Source: Marisediminitalea lipolytica (GTDB lineage Bacteria > Pseudomonadota > Gammaproteobacteria > Enterobacterales > Alteromonadaceae). Taken from it: DNA of 64,000 bases. A program made the translations under genes and the position numbers. Positions 29,816-42,009 of this stretch are shown here, one piece after another. Each line of letters opens with the position of its first letter. Within the stretch, counting starts at the first letter, position 1. Under the pieces are notes generated by a model. The model was not told the origin of the DNA. It was given only the letters and a program-made list of their open reading frames with translations, and ran no database searches. The stretch is from NCBI RefSeq assembly GCF_001758465.1, contig NZ_MJIC01000015.1, forward strand, positions 1 through 64,000. Reading direction: 5' to 3'.

Positions 29816-30451
29816 ATGTTCAATTGCCCACTTTGCCAGTCTCGAAAATACGTACAGTTTCACCAGGATAAAAAACGGACTTATCTGCGCTGCAACGAAT
29901 GTTTGCTAGTGTTTGTCGATCCTGAGGCTTTACCAACGCCCGAACAAGAGCATGCAGAATATCAGCTGCATCAGAACTCGTTGCAGGATGAGGGCTACCT
30001 TAGTTATCTGAATCGTCTGGTCGAATGCATCACGCCCCACTTAAGCGCCGACGCTAAAATACTGGATTACGGCAGTGGTCCCTGCCCGGCCTTAGCGCAC
30101 CTTTTCAGTAATGCCGGTTTTAACATTGACTGCTATGACCCTTTTTTTGGTCCCACTACAATTTCTGCAGCGCATTACGATGTGATAACGGCAACCGAAT
30201 CCATTGAGCATTTTCACAAGCCGGAACAAGAATGGCAGCGCTGGATGGAATTACTCAATCCCCATGGCTGGCTGGCCATTATGACCAAGCGTGTTTTAAG
30301 TGCGGATAAGTTTGCCAACTGGCATTACAAAAACGATCCGACCCACGTTAGCTTCTTTTCGGTTGAAACCTTTACCTGGCTGGCACGCGAGTACCGGTTT
30401 AATGTGATCTTTCCTGACCGTGACATTGTATTGATGCAGAAGCTCGCGTAA
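29816..30451 (+). CDS. SAM-dependent methyltransferase with N-terminal zinc ribbon
   Basis: A 211-residue protein. The N-terminal zinc ribbon (CPLCQSRKY ... YLRCNECLLVFV, residues 3-34) is followed by a class I methyltransferase fold: ILDYGSGPCPALAHLF (SAM-binding motif I, about 80-95), TATESIEHF and a post-motif III segment LNPHGWLAIMTKRV. The zinc ribbon plus methyltransferase pattern is widespread; the substrate is unknown. It lies between the CsrC-like RNA and yihI, with 64 bp to the latter. Confidence 0.82.
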   Translation: MFNCPLCQSRKYVQFHQDKKRTYLRCNECLLVFVDPEALPTPEQEHAEYQLHQNSLQDEGYLSYLNRLVECITPHLSADAKILDYGSGPCPALAHLFSNAGFNIDCYDPFFGPTTISAAHYDVITATESIEHFHKPEQEWQRWMELLNPHGWLAIMTKRVLSADKFANWHYKNDPTHVSFFSVETFTWLAREYRFNVIFPDRDIVLMQKLA

Positions 30452-30515
30452 TAACGCGTTATAATGGTAGGAATTGGTCAAAGCATACCAGAGCGCAGGA
30501 GCTCAATAAGATAAT

Positions 30516-31007
30516 ATGGCAAAGAGTAGAAAATCCAGAAAGGTAGGCCTTATCGGCGTCCGTAAAGACCCCGACTTTGTGCATTCCACGTCATCAGGAC
30601 GAGTAAAAAAACATAAAGGCAAAGCCCCGGGTAGCCGCCACAACGTCGAGCAAAAAAAGGCGGACAAAACAACGGTAAGTGTTAATAAAGATCCTCGTCA
30701 TGGCAGTAAGAAGCCGGTGCCTTTAGTAAAAGCAGCAGCCGCCACGACGAATATCGAAAAGCGTAAGTACGCTACGCCAGCTGAAGAGCTTGCCGCGATT
30801 GAGGCGGATGATCGTTTAGCCAGCCTGCTGGACAAGCTTGATGCCGGCAAGGCTATCAGTAAAGAACAGCAGCAGTACGTAGAAACAAAAATGGCCCGCC
30901 ATAAAATCCTGTGTGAGCTGATGGGTATCAGTGACGAGGAAAAAGAAGACGACATCGACGATTTTGCTGCCCTGGATGCATTAAAACTCGACGATTACGA
31001 GAAGTAG
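30516..31007 (+). CDS. yihI: Der GTPase-activating protein YihI
   Basis: YihI (163 residues; E. coli 169) stimulates the GTPase of Der (EngA) and thereby tunes 50S assembly. The N-terminal half is strongly basic and disordered (MAKSRKSRKVGLIG, GRVKKHKGKAPGSRHN). The C-terminal half is acidic and helical (YATPAEELAAIEADDRLASLLDKLDAG). This polarity and the position downstream of engB fit the family. It is coupled to the next gene by a 2 bp gap. Confidence 0.92.
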   Translation: MAKSRKSRKVGLIGVRKDPDFVHSTSSGRVKKHKGKAPGSRHNVEQKKADKTTVSVNKDPRHGSKKPVPLVKAAAATTNIEKRKYATPAEELAAIEADDRLASLLDKLDAGKAISKEQQQYVETKMARHKILCELMGISDEEKEDDIDDFAALDALKLDDYEK

Positions 31008-31009
31008 TT

Positions 31010-31489
31010 ATGTTGTGGATTATTTTGGTTAGTGTCGGTTTACTGATTATTGCTGCACTGGGCGTCTATGCTGGCAAACTGGTTTTTCAGTTGCAGCAAC
31101 AAAATGCCCGGCAGAAAGCTGCCCGGGAGCAACGCCTGGTGGTGATGTTTGAAAGTATTCACACCATTGCCAGAGCCATGCAACAACAGCAGTGCAATGT
31201 ATCCGAAGGCACAATCCGGATTTGTCGTTTGCTTAAAGCCCTTCCTGAAGAAGCGAAGGATTACGCTGAACAGTATCCGGCCATTCATACCCTGTTTACC
31301 GAGGTCAGTGGTTTTGCGATTCTGGAAGATCGCAAAGCACTGAGCAAAAGCCAACGCCATGCTGAAGATAAAGCCCGCGAAGCGCTGGAAGAGCAGCATG
31401 AATCAACCGTGTTAAAAGAACTGCCGGCTATTATCGCCTACTGTGAACAGCGTTATCCTCACTTTGCTAATTCACAGACGTTGCTATAA
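31010..31489 (+). CDS. DUF2489-type membrane-anchored protein
   Basis: A 159-residue protein with one N-terminal membrane helix (about residues 2-24, IILVSVGLLIIAALGVYAG) and a cytoplasmic helical body containing EGTIRICRLLKALPEEAKD. It fits the DUF2489 family often found next to yihI. No function is known to me. Its last 31 bp overlap the 3' end of tag on the opposite strand. Confidence 0.78.
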   Translation: MLWIILVSVGLLIIAALGVYAGKLVFQLQQQNARQKAAREQRLVVMFESIHTIARAMQQQQCNVSEGTIRICRLLKALPEEAKDYAEQYPAIHTLFTEVSGFAILEDRKALSKSQRHAEDKAREALEEQHESTVLKELPAIIAYCEQRYPHFANSQTLL

Positions 31490-32040
31490 CAGTGACAATC
31501 CAGGGTATGGTCGTTGACCATACCCACCGCTTGCATAAACGCATAGCAAATGGTTTCCCCAACAAATTTAAAGCCCGCCTTTTTAAGCGCTTTAGCCATG
31601 GCCTTTGATTCAGCCGTGCTGGTGGGTGCATCCCGATAATCACGCCATTCATTCACAATGGTTTTATGGCCGGTAAACTGCCAGATAAAATCACTGAAAG
31701 ACTGCGTTTCGATGAGTTTAAGATAAGCTCTGGCGTTAGTAATAATAGCGTTTATCTTAGCGCGGCTACGGATGATCCCAGCGTTCTGCATTAACCGCTC
31801 GACATCTGCTTCTGTCATTTTAGCGATTTTAACCGGGTCAAAATGGTAAAAGGCGTCTTCAAACGCAGCTTGTTTTTTAAGAATGGTAATCCAGCTCAAA
31901 CCTGCTTGCTGGCCATCCAGGCACAATTTAGCAAATAGCTGTTGCGAGTCGAGTTCCGGCCTTCCCCACACCGTATCATGATAATGCTGATAGAGAGGAT
32001 CATCCGACACCCAGCCACAGCGGTTCCGCTTTTCACTCAT
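31459..32040 (-). CDS. tag: DNA-3-methyladenine glycosylase I Tag
   Basis: Tag (193 residues; E. coli 187) excises 3-methyladenine from alkylated DNA. Recognisable are NRCGWVSDDPLYQHYHDTVWG at the N-terminus, LCLDGQQAGLSWITIL with the catalytic region, and the C-terminal HTLDCHCY segment which, with Cys8, supplies the zinc site. The gene converges on, and overlaps by 31 bp, the DUF2489-type gene. Confidence 0.95.
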   Translation of the reverse strand: MSEKRNRCGWVSDDPLYQHYHDTVWGRPELDSQQLFAKLCLDGQQAGLSWITILKKQAAFEDAFYHFDPVKIAKMTEADVERLMQNAGIIRSRAKINAIITNARAYLKLIETQSFSDFIWQFTGHKTIVNEWRDYRDAPTSTAESKAMAKALKKAGFKFVGETICYAFMQAVGMVNDHTLDCHCYSNVCELAK

Positions 32041-32154
32041 TTACTTTCTCCTGTATTGGCAATGTCATCGGGATAAGCCGTGTGGGATTGCACTATTTGT
32101 TAAATTATTCCGGACTTTTTAGTCCACAACGGGCAATTAAGCGGCGCTAGGCCT

Positions 32155-32182
32155 ACAGTCTTCGCCCTACAGACTGTATACT
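32155..32182 (+). promoter_or_regulatory. glyQS promoter region with inverted repeat
   Basis: An inverted repeat ACAGTCT (32155-32161) / AGACTGT (32171-32177) runs into a -10-like TATACT (32177-32182), 44 bp before glyQ. It could be an operator or a short leader hairpin. No -35 matches well. Confidence 0.4.
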
Positions 32183-32225
32183 AAGCCACCTCTTTTAGTC
32201 ATCAGTCAGTTATAGTCGTTAATGT

Positions 32226-33131
32226 ATGCACAAGTACGATATTAAAACATTTCAGGGCTTGATCCTTGCCTTACAGGATTACTGGGCCAGACAAGGTTGT
32301 GTCATTATTCAACCACTGGATATGGAAGTGGGCGCAGGTACTTTCCACCCAATGACGTTTCTGCGTTCTTTGGGACCAGAGCCAATCAGCAGTGCTTATG
32401 TGCAACCCAGCCGCCGTCCTACTGATGGTCGTTATGGCGAAAACCCCAACCGACTGCAACATTATTACCAGTTCCAGGTAATGCTTAAGCCGTCTCCTGA
32501 CAACTTTCAGGAACTGTACTTAGGCTCACTGAAAGAGCTGGGCTTTGATCCACTGGTTCACGATATCCGTTTTGTGGAAGACAACTGGGAGTCACCTACG
32601 CTGGGTGCCTGGGGTCTGGGCTGGGAAATCTGGCTAAACGGTATGGAAGTAACTCAGTTTACTTACTTCCAGCAGGTAGGCGGCCTTGAATGTAAGCCGG
32701 TCACCGGTGAAATCACCTACGGTCTTGAACGTCTGGCCATGTATATCCAGGGCGTCGACAGCATCTACGACCTGGTCTGGACCGACGGTCCAATGGGTAA
32801 AGTTACCTATGGCGATGTGTTCCATCAGAACGAAGTGGAGCAATCCACCTACAACTTTGAATATGCCAACGTTGATATTATGTTCAGAACCTTTGATGAA
32901 TGTGAGTCAACCTGCCAGATGCTGATTGAAAAGAATCTGCCACTACCTGCCTATGAGCAGGTAATGAAAGCATCCCATGCGTTTAACCTGCTGGATGCAC
33001 GTCATGCTATCTCGGTGACGGAAAGACAACGTTATATCTTACGCGTAAGAACCCTTGCCAAGGCCGTAGCCGAATCATACTACAAAGCCCGCGAAGAGCT
33101 CGGCTTCCCGCTGTGTAAGAAGGAGCAGTAA
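32226..33131 (+). CDS. glyQ: Glycyl-tRNA synthetase alpha subunit GlyQ
   Basis: GlyQ (301 residues; E. coli 303) is the catalytic subunit of the bacterial alpha2beta2 glycyl-tRNA synthetase. Visible segments include [20 protein letters not shown], the class II motif 2-like [15 protein letters not shown] and [21 protein letters not shown], and the motif 3-like [12 protein letters not shown]. It is followed 3 bp later by glyS, its obligate partner. Confidence 0.98.
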   Translation: MHKYDIKTFQGLILALQDYWARQGCVIIQPLDMEVGAGTFHPMTFLRSLGPEPISSAYVQPSRRPTDGRYGENPNRLQHYYQFQVMLKPSPDNFQELYLGSLKELGFDPLVHDIRFVEDNWESPTLGAWGLGWEIWLNGMEVTQFTYFQQVGGLECKPVTGEITYGLERLAMYIQGVDSIYDLVWTDGPMGKVTYGDVFHQNEVEQSTYNFEYANVDIMFRTFDECESTCQMLIEKNLPLPAYEQVMKASHAFNLLDARHAISVTERQRYILRVRTLAKAVAESYYKAREELGFPLCKKEQ

Positions 33132-33134
33132 AAG

Positions 33135-35204
33135 GTGCGTAGCGAAAATTTATTAGTTGAACTGGGTAGTGAAGAACTTCCCCCGAAAGCCCTTATCCAA
33201 CTGGGTTCGAGTTTTGCAGACAACATCAGGGATGCGCTGAGCGCAGCGGAACTTAATTTTACCGACATTAAGTGGTATGCCGCTCCTCGTCGTCTGGCCG
33301 TTTATGTATCAGAACTGGCCGAGACCCAGCAGGATAAGGTCGTTGAAAAACGCGGCCCTGCTGTTGCGGCGGCATTTGATGCCGACGGTAACCCGACTAA
33401 AGCAGCCATGGGCTGGGCCCGTGGCAATGGTATCACCGTTGAAGAAGCTGACCGCCTGGTCACCGACAAGGGTGAATGGTTGATGTACAAGGCCGAAGTA
33501 AAAGGCCAGAGCATCAGCGAACTGCTGGAAGACATTGTTAGCCAGGCAATCGCTAAACTGCCTATCCCCAAACCAATGAAATGGGGCAATTACACCACGC
33601 AGTTTATCCGCCCTGTACACACTCTGTGTGCACTTTATGGCAGCGAACTTATTAATATTTCTGCGTTAGGATTAACCAGCGCCAGAACCATTCAGGGTCA
33701 CCGTTTCCATGGTGAGAAAACCTTCGAGCTTGATCACGCCGATAACTATTTGACTGCACTTAAAGCGCACTATGTTGTTGCTGATTTTGCCAGTCGCGCA
33801 ACCAGTATTGCACAAGGCCTGAACACCAAAGCCGAAGAACTGGGCCTGATAGCAGACTACGATGAAAGCTTGCTTAATGAGATTGCAGCTCTAGTTGAAT
33901 GGCCAGTAGTGTTACAAGCCGGATTTGATGAAGCTTTCCTTGAAGTACCCAAAGAAGCTCTGATCTACACCATGAAAGGCGATCAGAAATATGTGCCACT
34001 GCTGAATAAAGACGGCTCCCTGTCTAACAAGTTTTTGTTTGTGACTAATATCGAAAGTCATGATCCGAGCCAGATTATTCACGGTAACGAGCGGGTTATC
34101 CGCCCTCGCCTGGCCGACGCGGAGTTCTTCTTTAATACCGACAAAAAGCAAACGCTGGATTCACGTTTAGCGTCGCTGGAAAGTGTATTGTTCCAAAAAC
34201 AGCTGGGAACCTTAAAAGATAAATCTGATCGTATTGCTGAGCTATCCGGATACCTAGCGGGCATTATCGGTGCCGATAAGGCTTACGCAGAACGCGCAGG
34301 ATTGCTGTCTAAGACCGATTTGATGACCAACATGGTGATGGAATTCCCTGATGTACAGGGTGTTATGGGTAAATATTATGCTCTCCATGACGGTGAACCA
34401 GCAGCAGTCGCTAACGCGTTGTATGAGCAATATCTGCCACGTTTCGCCGGTGACGTATTACCAGAAGCACCAGAAAGTGCTGCGGTTGCCCTGGCGGATA
34501 AGTTTGACACTCTGGTAGGTATCTTTGGTATTGGTCAGCTACCTAAAGGTGACAAAGACCCCTTTGCCCTGCGTCGCGCTGCGATTGGTGTGTTACGTAT
34601 AATTACCGAGAAATCGCTGGTAGTTGATCTGGAAGATGTCGTTAGCAAAGCCGTGGCTATTTATGGCGATAAGTTAACCAACAAAGACACTGCCGAACAG
34701 GTTGTGGATTTTGTCCTTGGCCGTTTTAACGCATTACTGCACGATCAGAATATCGAAACCGATGTTATTCAGGCCGTGTCAGCTCGCCGTCCAACCCAGC
34801 CAACGGATTATCTGGCGCGGGTTAATGCAGTTGCAGCCTTTAAGCAAAATGAAGCCGCTGAAGCGCTGGCCGCTGCCAACAAACGGGTTGCTAACATTCT
34901 GGCTAAAAATAACGTTGAAGGCGATCAGAGCGTAAACGAAGGTCTGTTGTCTGAAGCGGCTGAAATTGCGTTGTATAACGATATTAAAGCAATTCAGGAT
35001 GATATCCATCGCTTTGCAGCCGATCGTGAATACACCGAAGTACTGACTAAACTGGCGACCTTGCGCCCCAGTATCGATGCATTCTTCGACAACGTGATGG
35101 TAATGGCTGACGATGCCGCGGTGAAAACTAACCGTCTGGCGCTGCTCTTGTTACTCCGTAGCCTGTTTATCACTACGGCTGATATCTCATTACTCGCTAA
35201 GTAA
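33135..35204 (+). CDS. glyS: Glycyl-tRNA synthetase beta subunit GlyS
   Basis: GlyS (689 residues, as in E. coli) recognises and binds tRNA-Gly. It begins with the conserved [17 protein letters not shown] and ends with an anticodon-binding DALR-like domain ([18 protein letters not shown], about 650-675). An HD-like central domain is expected. Translation starts at a GTG 3 bp after glyQ, and a strong terminator follows. Confidence 0.98.
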   Translation: MRSENLLVELGSEELPPKALIQLGSSFADNIRDALSAAELNFTDIKWYAAPRRLAVYVSELAETQQDKVVEKRGPAVAAAFDADGNPTKAAMGWARGNGITVEEADRLVTDKGEWLMYKAEVKGQSISELLEDIVSQAIAKLPIPKPMKWGNYTTQFIRPVHTLCALYGSELINISALGLTSARTIQGHRFHGEKTFELDHADNYLTALKAHYVVADFASRATSIAQGLNTKAEELGLIADYDESLLNEIAALVEWPVVLQAGFDEAFLEVPKEALIYTMKGDQKYVPLLNKDGSLSNKFLFVTNIESHDPSQIIHGNERVIRPRLADAEFFFNTDKKQTLDSRLASLESVLFQKQLGTLKDKSDRIAELSGYLAGIIGADKAYAERAGLLSKTDLMTNMVMEFPDVQGVMGKYYALHDGEPAAVANALYEQYLPRFAGDVLPEAPESAAVALADKFDTLVGIFGIGQLPKGDKDPFALRRAAIGVLRIITEKSLVVDLEDVVSKAVAIYGDKLTNKDTAEQVVDFVLGRFNALLHDQNIETDVIQAVSARRPTQPTDYLARVNAVAAFKQNEAAEALAAANKRVANILAKNNVEGDQSVNEGLLSEAAEIALYNDIKAIQDDIHRFAADREYTEVLTKLATLRPSIDAFFDNVMVMADDAAVKTNRLALLLLLRSLFITTADISLLAK

Positions 35205-35225
35205 TAAGGTATGTTATCTTTATCA

Positions 35226-35249
35226 GGGCACTTTTAAGTGCCCTTTTTT
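35226..35249 (+). terminator. Terminator of glyQS
   Basis: Stem GGGCACTT / AAGTGCCC (35226-35233, 35236-35243) followed by six T residues. Confidence 0.9.
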
Positions 35250-35271
35250 GTTTTTATTTTTGGGGTCAATC

Positions 35272-35712
35272 ATGCAAAAACGTAGGTTCGCACTTTCGTT
35301 ATTGTTGCTGTTTCTTAGTGGCTGTGCACAGACTGGTTCGTTTGTTTTACAGCAGCAAGAGCAACCAGAAATTGTTTTTTCACAATGGTATTTACGCGGC
35401 GTGTTTAACTGGTGGGAAGCAAAACCCGCTTATCAGCTAAAACAGAAAAATGACCGCTGGTATGTGGATGTTGAACTGATTGCGGATGGTCAGCCCTATG
35501 ACTTCAAGTTTTCTAATGTGAACTGGACCACAGATCAAACCTGCGGCGCCAGCTACAAGGGCCTGGCCATTAGCCTTAAACAGTCGATGTCTATGTTGTG
35601 TGGAGCAAATGCAGAAAATATGCGCTTTACGCCGCCGCGTACCGCAACCTATAGATTTGCGGTTAAGGGCAGCCCAAACAGCAGTTTAATGCTGAGCATT
35701 ACTGCTTTATAG
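35272..35712 (+). CDS. Small lipoprotein with glycogen-binding-like domain
   Basis: A 146-residue lipoprotein precursor with a lipobox at 15-18 (LSGC) and Ala at +2, so outer membrane sorting is likely. The mature part reads WYLRGVFNWWEAKPAYQL ... YVDVELIADGQPYDFKF, which resembles the N-terminal carbohydrate-binding or glycogen-binding-like domains of pullulanase-type proteins (strand, G-x-F-N-x-W, strand). The carbohydrate role is an inference. The start at 35272 gives a proper signal sequence; the longer frame begins within the glyS terminator. Confidence 0.75.
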   Translation: MQKRRFALSLLLLFLSGCAQTGSFVLQQQEQPEIVFSQWYLRGVFNWWEAKPAYQLKQKNDRWYVDVELIADGQPYDFKFSNVNWTTDQTCGASYKGLAISLKQSMSMLCGANAENMRFTPPRTATYRFAVKGSPNSSLMLSITAL

Positions 35713-35795
35713 CTGAAAGTGATTTGGCTGGAGAGAAGCGCGACGAGCCGTTAAGGCTCGCCACGTACTAACTTAAGTCAGGTTTTGCCTGCACG

Positions 35796-38516
35796 TTAAC
35801 GTAATGGATACGCGTGCCCTGCTGCACGGAAGATAGTATTCATTAGCATTACATTCAGTCCGTCCAGATAAGCCCGCGCTGCTGGTTCCTGAGTAAAACC
35901 AATCACCATGCCACGACCCACAGGCTGATGGATCAGAAACGGCTTATAAGCAGCCTGAGTTTTAAATTCATCCCAGATATACCCACTCGCCATGACATCA
36001 TCCTTGCCTTTAAACCACGCTACATTTTTACCAGAAGCTAGTTTAATCGGGCTGTAGATATCGTTACCGGTGACCATAGCGACCACTTCAGGATTTACCC
36101 CTGCCGTTAACCAGTGTTCCTGATCAACTTCAACCCGGGTCAGAATACCCGCAACATAGTCAGGCATGTCCTGCTCGTTTTCGATAGCATTAAGAAAGCC
36201 AGCTTTGTCTTTGATGCTGGTACCGTCCACCACATCGCCGTCGCCGGCCGCTTTCACCCCGTCTTTACTTAAGGCATATTCTCGTTTTACATCGAGTAAA
36301 CCAGCGGCTTCACTGGCAGCCCACTGAGTAGCATCGGCTATCGTGATCAGTACACCGCCTTTTTTCACCCAGTCCTGCAAATTTTCAGCACCGCCTTTTC
36401 CAAGATGACGAGCGTAATTTCCCGATGGCAGGATAATAACCTGGTAATCACTCAGGTTAGCCCATGCCATTGTCCCCGCCCGGATAGCGGTTACCGGATA
36501 GTTAAACTGTCTTTCTATAACAAAGCGGGTTGCGCCCGCACTGAGTGATCGGGTGGGTTCATCCCAGGCCATCGCAATTTTAGGCGCTGAGATGGTTACG
36601 GTATTTTCACTGCCAAAACTTGGGCCTTCCTCGACCCAACTGGTATCTACGCCAACGACTTTTGCCCCCGTAGTCGTTGCAATGCTTGCAACCAGATCAG
36701 CAACGTCCTTGGGGTTATTAGCAACTTCAATAATCAGGGTTCCAGCAGGATAGCTACCGCTTGCCATTTTAAAAGGCAGGTCAGCACTTTTCACTTTAAT
36801 ACCCGCTTGTAGTGCTGCCGTTAAAAATCGTCCGGCGGACATATCGCCCCAGGGCACAACATAAGCCACTTTTGCATCGCCATTAGCCAGTTCTGACTGT
36901 AACGGCGTATCCGCAGATATCATCTCACCGTTTACAGAAACCGCGCGTCCGCAACTGTCGGTATCGACGTTAAACATAAGCGGCAGAGACCACCCGGTTA
37001 CATCGTAAATCTGGTCGTTAAGTTTATTGGCCCGACGACGCTCCTGCTCGGTTACAAAAGCCTTATCCATATCAACCTGTTCGGTGAATGTGGTTTTTAC
37101 AAACAAACCGCGCGGCTGCGCAGTATCGATAATATAGGCGCCTTCGTTATACTTGGTACCACAGGCTTTAAAGCTCTCTGAGGCGCGTTTAACCTCTACA
37201 CCATGTTCGGCCATTAAAGTCGCTAAACGATGCGTTGCCGCTCTGTCCAGCTCGTTTGGCAATATAAATACCCGCTCATCATCGTCATCTTTACCGGCAG
37301 CGATCGCTTTTTGCTGATACAGGTAAAAATCGTTCAGGATTTTTTCCCGATTAACCGCTGTAGTTTCAGCCGTAGCCATGGAAGCAACAAAATGACGTTG
37401 TACAGTATCCCGGTAATTCAGCATACTGCCGTCCAGTTTTTCAAATCGCTCTCCGCGCGAAGAAGCAACTTCATAGGTTGCTGCTGATGCACCATAGAAA
37501 GTTGGCCAGCTGTCACCGTAACCCGGATAGAACGCATCAAAGACTTCTCTGGTGTAATAGCTAAAGCCAAACTCATCAAAGTACTTTGCATTATTGCGCC
37601 CAATAGCAACGTTGTTGTCTAACTGTTCCTTTTGCATATGGGGGTTAATAGGCTGTGCAGCGGGGACAAAAAAGTAAGTGGAATCGCCGCCCATTTCGTG
37701 CAGGTCAATGACTACCGTTGGTTTGTATTTGTTTAGTACCCTGACCCGGGCTTTCGTTTCTGGCTGAGTAATTGCCAGCCAATCACGGTTCATGTCAAAC
37801 AAATAGTGATTAGAACGTCCCCGGGGCCATGGCTCGTTATGCTCCGCACTTAGTCTGTCAGCACTGTGTTCCATACCGACAGTGGCGTAATATTGATTGA
37901 TAAAACGCATGCGCCCATCAGGGTTTTGCATGGGGTCAATAAACACCAGGGTGTTTTGCAGAATATTGCTTACCATTGGTTGATTAGTCGCTGCCAACAA
38001 ATGATAAGCCGTCATCATGGATGCATCAGTACTGGATATTTCATTACCGTGCACACCGTGCTCTAACCAAACTGAGGAAGGTAATTTCGCGATGAGTTGC
38101 TTAGCTTCGCTGGCTGATGTTTTTCTCGGGTCGGCCAGTTTGTTCATGTCTGCGGCAAAGGCTTCCAGTCTGCTCAGGTTCTCGGCCGAACCAATAACGG
38201 CATAAATTAGCTTACGCCCTTCCCAGGTTTTACCAAACTCGATGACCTTTATGTTTTTGGGTGCGGCTTGCTGAAGTGCATAAAAATACTTAAGCGTATC
38301 ACCGTGACTGGTGATCCGTTCCCCCAGGTCATAGCCAAGCACTTCCTTCGCGGTTGGAATGCCAGCGGCATATTCCGCGGTGGGCCACATTGCCGGGCCA
38401 GAGGTATTTTCATCTGTTGCGGCTGTAGCAACAGTGGTAGTTAAACTTAGCAGTAATCCGAGCGCCACAAGGCCCGTGCGTTTCTTATTTTTAGTCGTTG
38501 TCACTTTGCTTTCCAA
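35796..38516 (-). CDS. Exported M14-family zinc carboxypeptidase
   Basis: A 906-residue exported metallopeptidase. A signal peptide (about 1-33, ending ATAA) leads to a carboxypeptidase-A-like domain. The zinc motif is H156-G-N-E159 in WLEHGVHGNEISS, with the third ligand His in DLHEMGGDSTYF. The substrate-binding FIDPMQNPDGRMRF segment is present, and YEVASSRGERF carries the likely catalytic Glu. The remaining C-terminal portion includes glutamine-amidotransferase-like sequence (about 650-900; VIILPSGNYARHL). Such large M14 proteins are common in marine Alteromonadales and probably degrade extracellular peptides. It stands alone, convergent with the lipoprotein gene. Confidence 0.9.
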   Translation of the reverse strand: MESKVTTTKNKKRTGLVALGLLLSLTTTVATAATDENTSGPAMWPTAEYAAGIPTAKEVLGYDLGERITSHGDTLKYFYALQQAAPKNIKVIEFGKTWEGRKLIYAVIGSAENLSRLEAFAADMNKLADPRKTSASEAKQLIAKLPSSVWLEHGVHGNEISSTDASMMTAYHLLAATNQPMVSNILQNTLVFIDPMQNPDGRMRFINQYYATVGMEHSADRLSAEHNEPWPRGRSNHYLFDMNRDWLAITQPETKARVRVLNKYKPTVVIDLHEMGGDSTYFFVPAAQPINPHMQKEQLDNNVAIGRNNAKYFDEFGFSYYTREVFDAFYPGYGDSWPTFYGASAATYEVASSRGERFEKLDGSMLNYRDTVQRHFVASMATAETTAVNREKILNDFYLYQQKAIAAGKDDDDERVFILPNELDRAATHRLATLMAEHGVEVKRASESFKACGTKYNEGAYIIDTAQPRGLFVKTTFTEQVDMDKAFVTEQERRRANKLNDQIYDVTGWSLPLMFNVDTDSCGRAVSVNGEMISADTPLQSELANGDAKVAYVVPWGDMSAGRFLTAALQAGIKVKSADLPFKMASGSYPAGTLIIEVANNPKDVADLVASIATTTGAKVVGVDTSWVEEGPSFGSENTVTISAPKIAMAWDEPTRSLSAGATRFVIERQFNYPVTAIRAGTMAWANLSDYQVIILPSGNYARHLGKGGAENLQDWVKKGGVLITIADATQWAASEAAGLLDVKREYALSKDGVKAAGDGDVVDGTSIKDKAGFLNAIENEQDMPDYVAGILTRVEVDQEHWLTAGVNPEVVAMVTGNDIYSPIKLASGKNVAWFKGKDDVMASGYIWDEFKTQAAYKPFLIHQPVGRGMVIGFTQEPAARAYLDGLNVMLMNTIFRAAGHAYPLR

Positions 38517-38777
38517 GTAGTGTTATTTTCTTATTCTGAAAATGGATTGATCAATCTCTGTCATGTTTATTAAAGCATGCCTTTCTGGTTGGTGCTATTG
38601 GTTGGCAGGGTTCATTATCTCAATAGGCTGGTTATTAGTCGTGAATTCAGACTGTATCCCACAACGGGTATCTTTAGCCTTATCAAAAATCCGCCAATTT
38701 ATTGTTTTACAATGAAAATCCGGGTATTTTGTTGTTGTAAACCAAGGTTTAAGTGTTGTGTATCGAGGATACACCTG

Positions 38778-39494
38778 ATGTCACCCAAAGAAGTATCGGA
38801 TCAAGATGTGGCAGCCAAGCAACGGGCTGAAGTTATAGCCACTTTTAAGCACCTCAAGCCCGGAGACCAAGTCGATCTCCAGATTCGTCCAGATGTCGTC
38901 CCAATCAGGCTCAAAACAATACTACTTGGATACGACGAGAGTAATTTTGTCATTATTTCCCTGCCACTTTCCGCGTTCGTTGAACATTCAGCACCACTAA
39001 AATCCGGTACTATTTGTGTGGCCCGCATGCTAATTGAAGGCGAGGCTGGTCAGTGTATTGCTTTTAAGAGTTAGATTATTGCCAGCCCTTCCCGGCCCAG
39101 ATACATCCTGTATATTTCATTTCCGCAAAGAGTAGAGAGTATTTCGTTGCGCAAGGATAACCGGGTAATACCCAAGATTCCGGTTTGTGTTGGTAACCGT
39201 AATAGCAGTGTGATGGCAACGGCAGTGTTTGAATCAAAATCCTACTTAACTGGCTTTATCAAGGATATTTCCGCTAGCGGTTGCCGGGTCGAGGTTGATG
39301 CAAAACATCAGGGTACCAGTATAAAAGCCGGGCCGGTTTATCTTAAAATCAATACCGCTTTTGACGAACCTACTATTGTTAAAGGGCTAATTCGAAATCA
39401 ACATCAAATCGACGACGGTCGATTTTCACTGGGATTGTCTTTCGAAGAAGATGAGGTATTAATCCGATTTCTAACAACACTGGCAATTGTGTAA
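38778..39494 (+). pseudogene. YcgR-like flagellar brake (PilZN-PilZ) gene interrupted by one in-frame TAG
   Basis: One frame of 239 codons runs from an ATG at 38778 (AGGA site upstream) to 39494, broken only by a TAG at 39072-39074 (codon 99). The first part (98 residues, PKEVSDQDVAAKQRAEVIA ... GEAGQCIAFKS) is a PilZN/YcgR-type N-terminal domain. After the stop the frame stays open through a linker, SRPRYILYISFPQRVE, typical of YcgR proteins. A PilZ domain follows with both c-di-GMP motifs, RKDNR (RxxxR) and DISASG (D/NxSxxG). An intact protein would bind c-di-GMP and slow flagellar rotation. A TTG at 39147 could start a separate 115-residue PilZ protein. One C-to-T change in a Gln codon would explain the stop. 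A sequencing error is also possible. Confidence 0.7.
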
Positions 39495-39518
39495 TCCCTC
39501 TTTTCTTCTTGTCCTAAC

Positions 39519-39547
39519 AAAAAGCCCGCTTTGTTAAGCGGGCTTTT
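39519..39547. terminator. Bidirectional terminator between the PilZ gene and gyrB
   Basis: Stem AAAAGCCCGCTT / AAGCGGGCTTTT (39520-39531, 39536-39547) with a TGTT loop. It carries T runs on either strand, so it can serve both convergent genes. Confidence 0.85.
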
Positions 39548-39582
39548 CTCTTTCAATATGCTAGCTGGAATTCAGCCAATGA

Positions 39583-42003
<2,421 letters not shown>

Positions 42004-42009
42004 TCAGTT

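Noticed and set aside
32226-32462. A T-box or other riboswitch upstream of glyQS
   Set aside because: No specifier or antiterminator structure is visible, and such elements are very rare in gammaproteobacteria.
35740-35775. Hairpin between the lipoprotein and M14 peptidase genes as a terminator
   Set aside because: CGAGCC/GGCTCG forms a stem but no T run follows on either strand.
38577-38777. N-terminal extension of the YcgR-like frame
   Set aside because: The first 67 codons are Cys- and Phe-rich without family features, while the ATG at 38778 has a ribosome binding site.
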